NCBI GenBank assembly: GCA_964505385.1
Contig: CAZDIA010000093.1
Span: 1 to 6,773 of the forward strand
Length of the DNA: 6,773 bases
DNA from: SLJN01 sp964505385
GTDB taxonomy: Bacteria; Bacteroidota; Rhodothermia; Balneolales; Natronogracilivirgulaceae
Direction of reading: 5' to 3'
Both the position numbers and the translations under genes were made by a program. Positions 1 through 5,766 of the stretch are shown piece by piece. The notes under the pieces are model-generated. The model saw only the letters and a program-made list of their open reading frames with translations, was not told the DNA's origin and did no database searches. Position 1 is the stretch's first letter. Each line of letters opens with the position of its first letter.

Positions 1-46
1 AAAAATCTGATTAACAGATAAGGCTTACCTCGAATTAACATATTCC

Positions 47-69
47 TTAAATTAGCTGCGCTAAATTAA
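47..69. repeat. Imperfect inverted repeat upstream of lpdA
   Basis: Two 10-nt arms (47-56 and 60-69) pair around a 3-nt loop TGC with one A-A mismatch; the inner stem is TTAGC/GCTAA. No T-run follows, so it does not look like an intrinsic terminator. It lies 41 bp before the lpdA start and could be an operator, a 5' leader hairpin or chance in AT-rich DNA. The rest of 1-109 shows no gene that can be assigned; the tail of an upstream gene could end here, but nothing decides the frame. Confidence 0.3.
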
Positions 70-109
70 AAGCAGATAAAATTTTCACTAAATCAGACTG
101 GATAGTATA

Positions 110-1537
110 ATGGCTAAAGAATTCGACGTCTGTGTTATCGGATCCGGCCCGGGCGGATATGTGGCCGCGATCAGAGCGAGTCAGCTGGGATTTAAAACCG
201 CAATTATTGAAAAAAGAGACCTTGGGGGCGTCTGTCTGAACATCGGCTGTATCCCCACCAAAGCTTTGTTAAAGACAGCCGAAGTCATGGATTATATCAA
301 TCATGCTAAAGATTATGGTATCACCGTAAAAGAGGCCTCTCATGATTTTCCCAAAGTAATCAAGCGGAGCCGGCGGGTTGCCGACAAGATGAGCAAAGGC
401 GTTCAGTTCCTGATGAAAGCTAACAAAATTGAAGTGATTAAAGGTCACGGCAAATTTAATAAGAGCAAGGAGCTGGAGGTATTCGACCAAAATGATAAAA
501 AAGCCGAAACGGTAAAAGCTAAGCACTTTATCCTTGCTACCGGCGCAAGAGCGCGGGAGCTGCCACATATCAAATTTGATGGCAAAAAAATCCTGGGTTA
601 TGAGGATGCCATGAAGCTGGACGAACAGCCCAAACGAATGGTGGTAATTGGCGCCGGTGCTATTGGCATTGAGTTTGCTTACTTTTATCACAGCCTCGGC
701 ACGGAAATCACTATAGTAGAACTTCAGAAAAACATAGTTCCGATTGAAGATCAGGAAGTAGGTAAAGAACTTGAAAAGATCTACAAAAAAGCCGGCATGA
801 AAATCTACACCGAGAGTTCGGTGGAGAAGGTTGATAAAAGAGGTAACAACGTAAAAGCGACCGTTAAAACTCCGAATGGCGAAGAGGTTATAGAAGCTGA
901 TGCCGTACTTTCAGCAGTCGGTGTCGTCGGCAACGTGGAAAATCTCGGGCTTGAAGAAGCCGGTGTGAAGTATGAAAATAATACGGTTGAAGTAGATCGA
1001 AACACATTTAAAACTTCCGCTGATAACATCTATGCCATCGGTGATGTTACCGGCGTCCCTTGGCTGGCACATAAGGCTACTCACGAAGGTATTATTTGTG
1101 TCGAAAAACTTGCCGGTCTTGATCCGCAACCAATTGATTACAATAATATACCCGGTTGCACTTACTGTCAGCCGCAAATTGCCTCCGTTGGTTATACTGA
1201 GGAAGAGGCTAAGGAGGCCGGATATAAGATCAAAGTCGGTAAATTTCCGTTTAGTGCTAACGGAAAAGCTACTGGCTCAGGTCATACCGATGGTTTCGTG
1301 AAGGTAATTTTTGATGAGAAGTACGGAGAGTGGCTTGGTTGCCATATGTTGGGTGCCGACGTAACGGAGATGATAGCTGAAGCTGTGGTTGCCCGGAATC
1401 TTGAAACAACCGGCCATGAAATTATCAGCTCCGTGCATCCGCATCCAACGATTTCGGAGTGTATTATGGAGGCTGCGGCGGAAGCGTACGGTGAGGGAGT
1501 TCACCTTGGCTCTCCCCCGGCCGGTAAGAAATCCTGA
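110..1537 (+). CDS. lpdA: Dihydrolipoamide dehydrogenase (E3)
   Basis: This is the E3 flavoenzyme that re-oxidises dihydrolipoyl groups on the E2 subunits of pyruvate/2-oxoglutarate-type dehydrogenase complexes and on GcvH, passing electrons to NAD+ in the cytoplasm. The N-terminal FAD dinucleotide motif GSGPGG is at residues 11-16. The redox-active disulfide motif CLNIGC has cysteines C42 and C47. The NAD-binding motif GAGAIGIEF is at 181-189. The second FAD motif, AIGDVTG, is near 309-315. The C-terminal dimerisation domain carries HPHPTISE (443-450), with the catalytic His445-Glu450 pair that acts across the dimer. At 475 aa the protein has full family length and lacks an N-terminal lipoyl domain. 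The ATG is chosen because the FAD fold begins right after it; the upstream GGA is only a weak ribosome site. The next genes, lipB and lipA, make the cofactor this enzyme acts on. The family assignment is secure; which complex it serves cannot be read from the window. Confidence 0.97.
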   Translation: MAKEFDVCVIGSGPGGYVAAIRASQLGFKTAIIEKRDLGGVCLNIGCIPTKALLKTAEVMDYINHAKDYGITVKEASHDFPKVIKRSRRVADKMSKGVQFLMKANKIEVIKGHGKFNKSKELEVFDQNDKKAETVKAKHFILATGARARELPHIKFDGKKILGYEDAMKLDEQPKRMVVIGAGAIGIEFAYFYHSLGTEITIVELQKNIVPIEDQEVGKELEKIYKKAGMKIYTESSVEKVDKRGNNVKATVKTPNGEEVIEADAVLSAVGVVGNVENLGLEEAGVKYENNTVEVDRNTFKTSADNIYAIGDVTGVPWLAHKATHEGIICVEKLAGLDPQPIDYNNIPGCTYCQPQIASVGYTEEEAKEAGYKIKVGKFPFSANGKATGSGHTDGFVKVIFDEKYGEWLGCHMLGADVTEMIAEAVVARNLETTGHEIISSVHPHPTISECIMEAAAEAYGEGVHLGSPPAGKKS

Positions 1538-1553
1538 TTAATTGTTCTTTTTT

Positions 1554-1590
1554 ACGGCTCCCGGCATGAAGTCCCGGGAGTCGTTCGTTT
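1554..1590 (+). terminator. Hairpin between lpdA and lipB, possible weak terminator
   Basis: The arms 1554-1564 and 1574-1584 form an 11-bp GC-rich stem (core CTCCCGG/CCGGGAG, one G-U pair) with a 9-nt loop. The 3' tail is only partly T-rich (TTCGTTT), and a stronger T-run lies on the 5' side instead. It starts 16 bp after the lpdA stop and ends 13 bp before the lipB ATG. It may terminate or attenuate lpdA transcription, or protect its 3' end. Confidence 0.5.
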
Positions 1591-1597
1591 CATCCCT

Positions 1598-2137
1598 ATG
1601 AATACTGTCGACGCTCTGGATTTAGGTCAGCGTTCCTATAAACAAACCTGGGATCTGCAGGCGCGAATACAGAATACCCTTATCGAGCAAAAACGTGCCG
1701 CTGAAAAGGGGAATCCGGTTTCGGAACCTCGTAATGATGTGCTGCTTTTCGTAGAACATCCTCACGTGTATACGCTGGGCAAGAGTGGTGATTTCACCAA
1801 TCTGCTTCGCAATGAAAACGAGCTTTCTGAACTGGATGCCGAATTCGTAAAAATTGACCGGGGCGGAGATATTACATATCACGGCCCCGGACAAGTTGTC
1901 GGCTATCCGATTTTAGATCTGGATCGTTACTTCACCGATATACATAAATATCTGCGGCTTTTGGAGGAAGTGATCATTAGGGTTTGCGCTGAATACCATC
2001 TCGCAGCCGGCCGACTGGATAAAGTTACAGGCGTATGGGTTAACCAGTCCAAAATTTGCGCTATGGGGATAAAGTGCTCAAGATGGGTTACCATGCATGG
2101 TTTTGCATTTAATGTTCATCCCAATTTGGAATATTTT
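1598..2137 (+). CDS. lipB: Octanoyl-[ACP]:protein N-octanoyltransferase LipB, 3' end lost in gap
   Basis: LipB moves an octanoyl group from acyl carrier protein to the target lysine of lipoyl domains, the first step of endogenous lipoate synthesis; LipA then inserts sulfur. The visible 180 residues show FVEHPHVYTLGK (51-62), the signature RGGDITYHGPGQVVGYP (88-104), and SKICAMGIKCSRW (151-163), in which Lys152 matches the conserved catalytic lysine. This is followed by TMHGFAFNV (165-173). The second catalytic residue, the cysteine of the PCG motif, should lie about 10 residues further on and falls inside the N run, so activity cannot be confirmed. About 50 C-terminal residues are missing. 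The ATG fits family starts (the VxxLDLGxxxY stretch follows at once), though no Shine-Dalgarno is seen. A reading frame that stays open through the N run to 2281 is an artefact: past the gap the real coding frame is that of lipA. Confidence 0.95.
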
Positions 2138-2237
2138 NNNNNNNNNNNNNNNNNNNNNNNNNNNNNNNNNNNNNNNNNNNNNNNNNNNNNNNNNNNNNNN
2201 NNNNNNNNNNNNNNNNNNNNNNNNNNNNNNNNNNNNN
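2138..2237. other. Assembly gap of exactly 100 N
   Basis: The run is exactly 100 undetermined bases, a length often used as a placeholder for a scaffold gap of unknown size. The left edge is inside lipB and the right edge is inside lipA. From usual family lengths, about 50 lipB codons and about 200 lipA codons are missing, so the true gap should be of the order of 0.7-0.8 kb if the two genes are adjacent. Confidence 0.97.
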
Positions 2238-2510
2238 CAGGGGCTGCGTACCAAAACCGGTATTATGGTTGGATTTGGTGAGCATCCAAGTGAGGTGTTT
2301 GATCTGATGGATGACTGCGTGGCAAGTGGTGTAAATGTTCTGACGATTGGTCAGTATATGCAACCTACTAAAATGCATCTCGATGTGCAGGAGTGGGTTC
2401 ATCCGGATGTATTTGAAAATTATAAGGAAGTAGGCGAAAGTAAAGGAATCGAGCATGTAGAGAGCGGTCCGCTTGTTCGTTCTTCCTATCACGCTGAGCG
2501 TCACGTGTAA
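2238..2510 (+). CDS. lipA: Lipoyl synthase LipA, C-terminal fragment (5' part in gap)
   Basis: LipA is the radical-SAM enzyme that inserts two sulfur atoms into protein-bound octanoyl groups, sacrificing an auxiliary [4Fe-4S] cluster. Only the last 90 residues are visible. They include RTKTGIMVGFGE (fragment residues 4-15), the conserved TIGQYMQPT (36-44), a VHPDVFENYK stretch, and the C-terminal GPLVRSSYHA (77-86). The RSSY motif supplies the serine that ligates the auxiliary cluster in characterised LipA proteins. The N-terminal cysteine motifs for both clusters (CxxxxxC and the radical-SAM CxxxCxxC) are expected in the roughly 200 missing residues and cannot be checked. The start codon is not visible. 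The stop is TAA at 2508-2510. Its position directly after lipB is a common arrangement and supports the call. Truncation here is most simply the assembly gap rather than gene decay. Confidence 0.95.
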   Translation, partial: QGLRTKTGIMVGFGEHPSEVFDLMDDCVASGVNVLTIGQYMQPTKMHLDVQEWVHPDVFENYKEVGESKGIEHVESGPLVRSSYHAERHV

Positions 2511-2546
2511 AATTGACGGAATTTTTCAGCGTATCCTCAAATGGAA

Positions 2547-2568
2547 TTGCAAGTTCATGAATTTGCAA
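2547..2568. repeat. Near-perfect 22-bp palindrome downstream of lipA
   Basis: TTGCAA (2547-2552) and TTGCAA (2563-2568) flank a central TTCATGAA (2554-2561). The whole 22 bp reads the same on both strands except for one position pair (G2553 opposite T2562). As RNA it would fold into a 9-bp stem with a CATG loop, including one G-U pair. It lies 37 bp after the lipA stop and 12 bp before the terminator stem, and 143 bp upstream of plsY. It could be a dimeric regulator site or a second 3' hairpin. Nothing in the window tells which. Confidence 0.5.
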
Positions 2569-2580
2569 CGCAATATTATA

Positions 2581-2618
2581 AACCGTTCTGAATTACTTTA
2601 TTCAGGGCGGTTTTTTTT
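2581..2618 (+). terminator. Intrinsic terminator after lipA
   Basis: The arms 2581-2593 and 2600-2612 form a 13-bp stem with two G-U pairs and a 6-nt loop (TACTTT). It runs into eight consecutive T at 2611-2618. The shape is that of a classic Rho-independent terminator and it should close the lipA transcript, separating the lipoate block from plsY-gpsA. Confidence 0.85.
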
Positions 2619-2699
2619 ATTATAATGTGATATGTTATTGTGAGTTACAAGATTTCAGGGTGATTATTTCGTTAGAGTAATAGATAATGTATAAGAATT

Positions 2700-2705
2700 A
2701 GGGAG
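2700..2705 (+). promoter_or_regulatory. Shine-Dalgarno sequence for plsY
   Basis: AGGGAG ends 5 nt before the GTG at 2711. It is the clearest ribosome site in the window and decides the GTG start, because no ATG lies at a suitable place and the first membrane segment begins directly after. Confidence 0.6.
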
Positions 2706-2710
2706 ATAAC

Positions 2711-3403
2711 GTGACGGCAGGCCTGGTTACAACAATACTAATTAGCTATTTACTTGGTGCGATACCTACCTCCATTTGGATAGGCAAGGCACTGCAGGGA
2801 GTAGATATTCGCATGCATGGCAGCGGCAATGCCGGTGCTACCAATACATTTCGTATTCTGGGCTGGAAAGCCGGCTCACTCGTAGCATTGATTGATCTTG
2901 TAAAAGGATTTACTGCTGCTTTTTTCGTAAGCTGGCTTGGTTTTGCAATTGCAGGATATCCCGATCTGCTATTTGGTGCCGAAGCTTTTACGTTATTTCA
3001 GTTAATAGCCGGAACGATTGCTGTTCTGGGGCATATGTATCCCGTTTATGTCCGATTTAACGGTGGCAAAGGTGTGATAACCGCAGCCGGCATGTTGTTT
3101 GCCATCGAGCCGATTTCCATCAGTCTCACGCTTATTGTATTTCTGGCCGTGATGTTTTCCACCCGATATGTTTCCGTGGGTTCCATCACCGGAGCAATAG
3201 TTTATCCACTCTTTTTAATCATTCTCCAAACACAATTTGATATGGAGATCGCCAATAGTTTGTTATTTTTTACAATAGCTATTGGATTAATCATTATTTT
3301 CAGACATCGATCAAATATCAAGCGGCTGATAGAAGGTAATGAAAATCGTATTAGAAGTTTCAAACCGTCTAAAGGTCGCATAAACGAAGAGCAGGTAACG
3401 TGA
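2711..3403 (+). CDS. plsY: Acyl-phosphate:glycerol-3-phosphate acyltransferase PlsY
   Basis: PlsY transfers an acyl group from acyl-phosphate to position 1 of glycerol-3-phosphate, the first membrane step of phospholipid synthesis, and normally works with PlsX (not in this window). The 230-residue protein is strongly hydrophobic, with membrane segments around 4-24, 53-80, 94-112, 122-150, 154-173 and 181-197. The three family motifs are present: GSGNAGATNTFR (37-48), an HMYPVYVRFNGGKG stretch (108-121) and RHRSNIKRLIEGNENR (198-213). Length is slightly above the usual 190-220 because of a charged C-terminal tail. Translation starts at GTG behind a good AGGGAG site. The stop overlaps the gpsA start by 4 bp, so the two genes are almost certainly one transcript with coupled translation. 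GpsA makes this enzyme's substrate. Confidence 0.96.
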   Translation: MTAGLVTTILISYLLGAIPTSIWIGKALQGVDIRMHGSGNAGATNTFRILGWKAGSLVALIDLVKGFTAAFFVSWLGFAIAGYPDLLFGAEAFTLFQLIAGTIAVLGHMYPVYVRFNGGKGVITAAGMLFAIEPISISLTLIVFLAVMFSTRYVSVGSITGAIVYPLFLIILQTQFDMEIANSLLFFTIAIGLIIIFRHRSNIKRLIEGNENRIRSFKPSKGRINEEQVT

Positions 3404-4404
3404 AAACCGCTATAATCGGAGCAGGAAGCTGGGGCACTGCACTTGCTACAGTGCTGGTCGACGCCGGGCATGATGTAAATATCTGGGCTCGTGAAAAAGA
3501 AATTGTCGATGGAATCAATCGAACCCGGAACAATCCGGTATATTTGCCTTCTGTGTATCTTCCACAAAACGTGACTGCATACACTTCCATGGAAGAGTGC
3601 TGCAAAAATTGCAGCCTTGTCATAATGGCTAATCCTTCCCATGTAATGCGGGAAGTCGGTACAAAACTGGCTAAATATGTTGATAATGATACTATCGTCG
3701 TATCGGTTGCTAAAGGAATTGAATTAGATGGATTTTACACTATGACCCAGGTGCTGGGACAGGTTCTCGACGGTGTAATTCCACCGTCACAGATCGGAGT
3801 GTTGTCGGGACCGAGCCATGCTGAAGAAGTCGCAGAACGAAAACCTACTGCCGTGGTAAGTTCGTCTACAAGCAAAGTCACTGCTGATTTTATTCAGAAA
3901 AATTTGATCACCCCACGTTTCAGGATTTATGTGAACACAGATGTACCCGGCGTGGAAATCGCGGGTTCGGTAAAAAACATCATGGCGATAGCCACGGGGA
4001 TTATCGATGGCGCCGATCTTGGTGATAATGCCGCAGCCGGACTGATTACACGAAGTCTTGCAGAAATCAAAAGGCTGGGGCTACAGCTGGGAGCGAACGG
4101 CGAAACTTTTAACGGACTTGCCGGAATCGGTGATCTGGTGGTAACCTGTACCAGCCGGCACTCCCGCAACCGCTATGTCGGTTATCATATCGGGCAGGGT
4201 AAATCTCTTGATGAAATTGTTGAGGGGATGAATATGATAGCCGAGGGAGTTAAAACCACCCGCTCGGTGTATAACTGGGCGAATTCTCTGGGAATTGAAA
4301 TGCCCATTACAGAAAGTGTATATCACGTTTTATTTGAAAACGTTAAACCTCAGGAAGCTGTTTATGAACTTATGACCAGACAGCCTAAAGAGGAATCATT
4401 TTAA
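3400..4404 (+). CDS. gpsA: NAD(P)-dependent glycerol-3-phosphate dehydrogenase GpsA
   Basis: GpsA reduces dihydroxyacetone phosphate to sn-glycerol-3-phosphate, the backbone for phospholipids, in the cytoplasm. The N-terminal Rossmann motif GAGSWGTALA is at 7-16. SVAKGIE (102-108) contains the conserved substrate-binding Lys105. SGPSHAEEV (136-144) is the family motif, with His where Phe is more usual. GSVKNIMAIATG (189-200) carries the catalytic Lys192. GLAGIGDLVVTCTS (239-252) and SRNRYVG (255-261) form the substrate and cofactor pocket of the C-terminal domain. At 334 aa it is full length. The GTG start at 3400 is chosen because the dinucleotide motif follows immediately, and it makes a GTGA overlap with the plsY stop. 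AGG at 3393-3395 is a modest ribosome site. A terminator follows 11 bp after the stop. Confidence 0.97.
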   Translation: MKTAIIGAGSWGTALATVLVDAGHDVNIWAREKEIVDGINRTRNNPVYLPSVYLPQNVTAYTSMEECCKNCSLVIMANPSHVMREVGTKLAKYVDNDTIVVSVAKGIELDGFYTMTQVLGQVLDGVIPPSQIGVLSGPSHAEEVAERKPTAVVSSSTSKVTADFIQKNLITPRFRIYVNTDVPGVEIAGSVKNIMAIATGIIDGADLGDNAAAGLITRSLAEIKRLGLQLGANGETFNGLAGIGDLVVTCTSRHSRNRYVGYHIGQGKSLDEIVEGMNMIAEGVKTTRSVYNWANSLGIEMPITESVYHVLFENVKPQEAVYELMTRQPKEESF

Positions 4405-4413
4405 GTTAACCCT

Positions 4414-4443
4414 TTCAGCTTTCTTATAAAGCTGGATTTTTTT
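4414..4443 (+). terminator. Intrinsic terminator after gpsA
   Basis: CAGCTTT (4416-4422) pairs with AAAGCTG (4428-4434) around a CTTAT loop. The stem can be extended by a T-G and a T-A pair, and a run of seven T follows (4437-4443). It should end the plsY-gpsA transcript. The next start codon is only 20 bp beyond the T-run. Confidence 0.8.
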
Positions 4444-4463
4444 GTTCTTAAATTACAATCGTT

Positions 4464-5123
4464 ATGAGACCTGCAAACTCAGCGATGTCGCTGGATGATC
4501 TCAAGCACTTGGTAAAAACAGGTGAAAACACCTTCCTTGAATTTAAACGTACCGTCTCTTCTCCGGAGAAAATTGCCCGTGAGATTGCAGCTTTTGCCAA
4601 CACAAAGGGTGGTACGTTGCTAATCGGAGTGGATGATGATAAATCACTCTACGGAGTTGAAAGTTTTTTTGAACAAGAATTTCTACTGAAACAGGCGGCG
4701 GAGGAAGTATGTTCGCCGGAAATTATTTACGATTTAGGGTTCGTGCCTTTTGGTAAACGTGAAATTCTGGTCATGAAAGTGTCTGAAAGCCAGGACAAAC
4801 CGGTATATTTGGTTGAAGGGAAACGAAGGCGTGTTTTTATCAGAACAGATGACCGGAGCATCCGGGCTAACCGGGAAACCATAGGGGTGTTGAAACGCGA
4901 GGCCAAATCCGACGGCGTAACTTTTGAGTACGGTCCCAAAGAACAAAAGCTGCTGCGATATCTGAGTGAATACGAGCGAATTACGGTGGGGGAATACTCG
5001 AAAATTGCAAATATTAGCAAGAAAAATGCCTCCCGCACTTTAGTTGAACTCACCAGTGCCGGCATACTGAAACTCTTTTCCGGCGAGCGGAATGATTATT
5101 TCACACTTGCACAATCTTCATGA
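4464..5123 (+). CDS. AlbA_2 (Schlafen-type) domain protein with C-terminal winged helix
   Basis: The N-terminal half (about 14-140) matches the AlbA_2/Schlafen-type domain: GENTFLEFKRT (20-30), the conserved AFANTKGGTLLIGVDDD (43-59), a later KPVYLVEGKRRRVFIRTDD stretch (112-130), and an RANRETI helix (134-140). Bacterial members are usually annotated as ATP-binding proteins or putative transcriptional regulators, and the biochemical role of most is unknown. Residues E21 and E26 have the ExxxxE spacing of the carboxylates in nuclease-active Schlafens, with D57-D59 as possible third ligands. The C-terminal part (about 157-215) looks like a MarR-like winged helix, with recognition-helix candidate SKKNASRTLVELTSAG (185-200) and a basic wing. 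So it could bind DNA or RNA. The ATG at 4464 has no Shine-Dalgarno; a second ATG at 4485 (Met8) would lose no domain. It stands alone after the gpsA terminator and before a repeat-rich intergenic region. The domain call is good; the function is not known. Confidence 0.85.
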   Translation: MRPANSAMSLDDLKHLVKTGENTFLEFKRTVSSPEKIAREIAAFANTKGGTLLIGVDDDKSLYGVESFFEQEFLLKQAAEEVCSPEIIYDLGFVPFGKREILVMKVSESQDKPVYLVEGKRRRVFIRTDDRSIRANRETIGVLKREAKSDGVTFEYGPKEQKLLRYLSEYERITVGEYSKIANISKKNASRTLVELTSAGILKLFSGERNDYFTLAQSS

Positions 5124-5128
5124 GTGGG

Positions 5129-5278
5129 TAACCGCAGAGCTCACAGAGGAAGAACGCTGAGTAAGCTGAGGAAACAGAGTAGTTATTTTGATTTAATTAT
5201 GATCACTGTTCTGTGATGTTGAGCCATTCGTCTCTATAATTTTACCCTTTGCTTTTACTCTGCGTACCTCTGCGGTTA
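5129..5278. repeat. About 150-bp inverted-repeat element with CGCAGAG-like units
   Basis: The outer arms are an exact 11-bp inverted repeat, TAACCGCAGAG (5129-5139) and its complement (5268-5278). The match continues imperfectly inward, with a further CAGAG on each side. The left half holds hexamers of form RCWGAG at 5134, 5143, 5156, 5165 and 5174, mostly 9 nt apart. A small hairpin (ATCAC 5202-5206 / GTGAT 5213-5217) lies near the centre. The layout is that of a small non-coding palindromic element (MITE- or REP-like). CGCAGAG-rich dispersed repeats are known to me from many bacterial genomes, but I cannot count copies here. It begins 6 bp after the AlbA_2 gene's stop. Confidence 0.6.
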
Positions 5279-5300
5279 AAAAAACAATCTACTAAAAAAC

Positions 5301-5364
5301 GGGTAACCGAAACCCATTTGCCCGGCCGGGCACGGTGAGGATAATTTTAGCGTTGTGGTTCGGT
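5301..5364. repeat. GC-rich palindrome with flanking weak inverted repeat
   Basis: TGCCCGGCCGGGCA (5319-5332) is a perfect 14-bp palindrome in otherwise AT-rich intergenic DNA. It is flanked by ACCGAAACC (5306-5314) and its imperfect complement GGTTCGGT (5357-5364). The 9-mer GGGTAACCG occurs here (5301-5309) and also at the left edge of the preceding inverted-repeat element (5126-5134) as a direct repeat. It could be a second dispersed element, a regulator site for the downstream gene, or remnant sequence. I see no coding potential in 5124-5415. Confidence 0.4.
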
Positions 5365-5384
5365 AGTCACGTTGGTTATATTTG
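5352..5384 (+). promoter_or_regulatory. Candidate Bacteroidota-type promoter for the A-type carrier
   Basis: TATATTTG (5377-5384) fits the Bacteroidota -7 consensus TAnnTTTG, with GTTG at 5352-5355 as a weak -33 element 21 nt upstream. A start site near 5391 would leave a leader of about 25 nt before the ATG at 5416. The downstream TATAAA (5392-5397) is an alternative sigma-70-like -10 without a well-spaced -35. This is motif matching in AT-rich DNA and may be chance. Confidence 0.3.
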
Positions 5385-5415
5385 GATTTAGTATAAATAA
5401 TAAAGTTTCGATTTT

Positions 5416-5766
5416 ATGTCTACGGAAACTCAAAAAGATGCAGTTATTCAGCTATCCGATCGTGCTGCTCGTCAGGTGGCACATATAAGGGAAAAGGACG
5501 AAATTCCTGAAGATCAATACCTGAGAGTCGGTGTTAAAGGCGGCGGATGTGCCGGGATGAGTTATGAACTCGGGTTTGATCATAAAACGGATAATGACCA
5601 GATTGTGGAAACTAACAATGTGCAGGTGCTTGTCGATAAACGCCATGCCTTGTATCTGGCAGGTATTGTTTTAGATTTTCATGATGGTCTCGATGCAAGA
5701 GGATTTACGTTCGAAAACCCCAATGCCCAGGAAACCTGTGGCTGCGGCACCTCATTTAGTGCTTAG
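5416..5766 (+). CDS. A-type iron-sulfur cluster carrier (IscA/SufA/ErpA family)
   Basis: A-type carriers receive Fe-S clusters from scaffold proteins and pass them to apo-enzymes in the cytoplasm. The 116-residue protein has the three family cysteines: C45 in GGGCAGMSYELGF (42-54), and C108 and C110 in CGCGTSF (108-114). It also has the typical ENPNA stretch (100-104) before the CGC motif. The N-terminal 12 residues are a polar extension before the domain starts at IQLSDRAA. The length is normal. Whether it is IscA, SufA or ErpA cannot be decided without a tree, because no suf or isc operon partner is in the window, so no symbol is given. No Shine-Dalgarno is visible. It appears to be its own transcription unit, with a candidate promoter upstream and a strong terminator about 120 bp after the stop. 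LipA, encoded upstream, is a [4Fe-4S] enzyme and a possible client, which is inference only. Confidence 0.94.
   Translation: MSTETQKDAVIQLSDRAARQVAHIREKDEIPEDQYLRVGVKGGGCAGMSYELGFDHKTDNDQIVETNNVQVLVDKRHALYLAGIVLDFHDGLDARGFTFENPNAQETCGCGTSFSA

Noticed and set aside
1..21. Possible C-terminus of an upstream gene ending in TAA at 19-21
   Set aside because: Only six codons would be visible and all three frames close quickly, so nothing supports one frame over another.
269..691. 140-codon open frame on the - strand
   Set aside because: It lies fully antisense to lpdA, whose family motifs are intact, and its translation resembles no family I recognise.
1598..2281. Continuous open frame across the N run giving a 227-residue protein
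   Set aside because: The frame is open only because N codons cannot contain a stop. The tail after the gap is out of frame with lipA, which is clearly coding there.
2541..2591. 16-codon open frame starting at the ATG in the lipA 3' region and ending inside the terminator stem, possible leader peptide
   Set aside because: No Shine-Dalgarno, no run of regulatory codons, and its sequence is explained by the palindrome and terminator. No alternative antiterminator structure is evident.
3202..3642. 146-codon open frame on the - strand across the plsY-gpsA junction
   Set aside because: It is antisense to two well-supported coupled genes. The product shows no recognisable motif.
5129..5278. CRISPR array or tRNA-like structure in the repeat-bearing intergenic region
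   Set aside because: The repeated units are 6-9 nt and degenerate, with no unique spacers, and no cloverleaf or T-loop consensus can be drawn.
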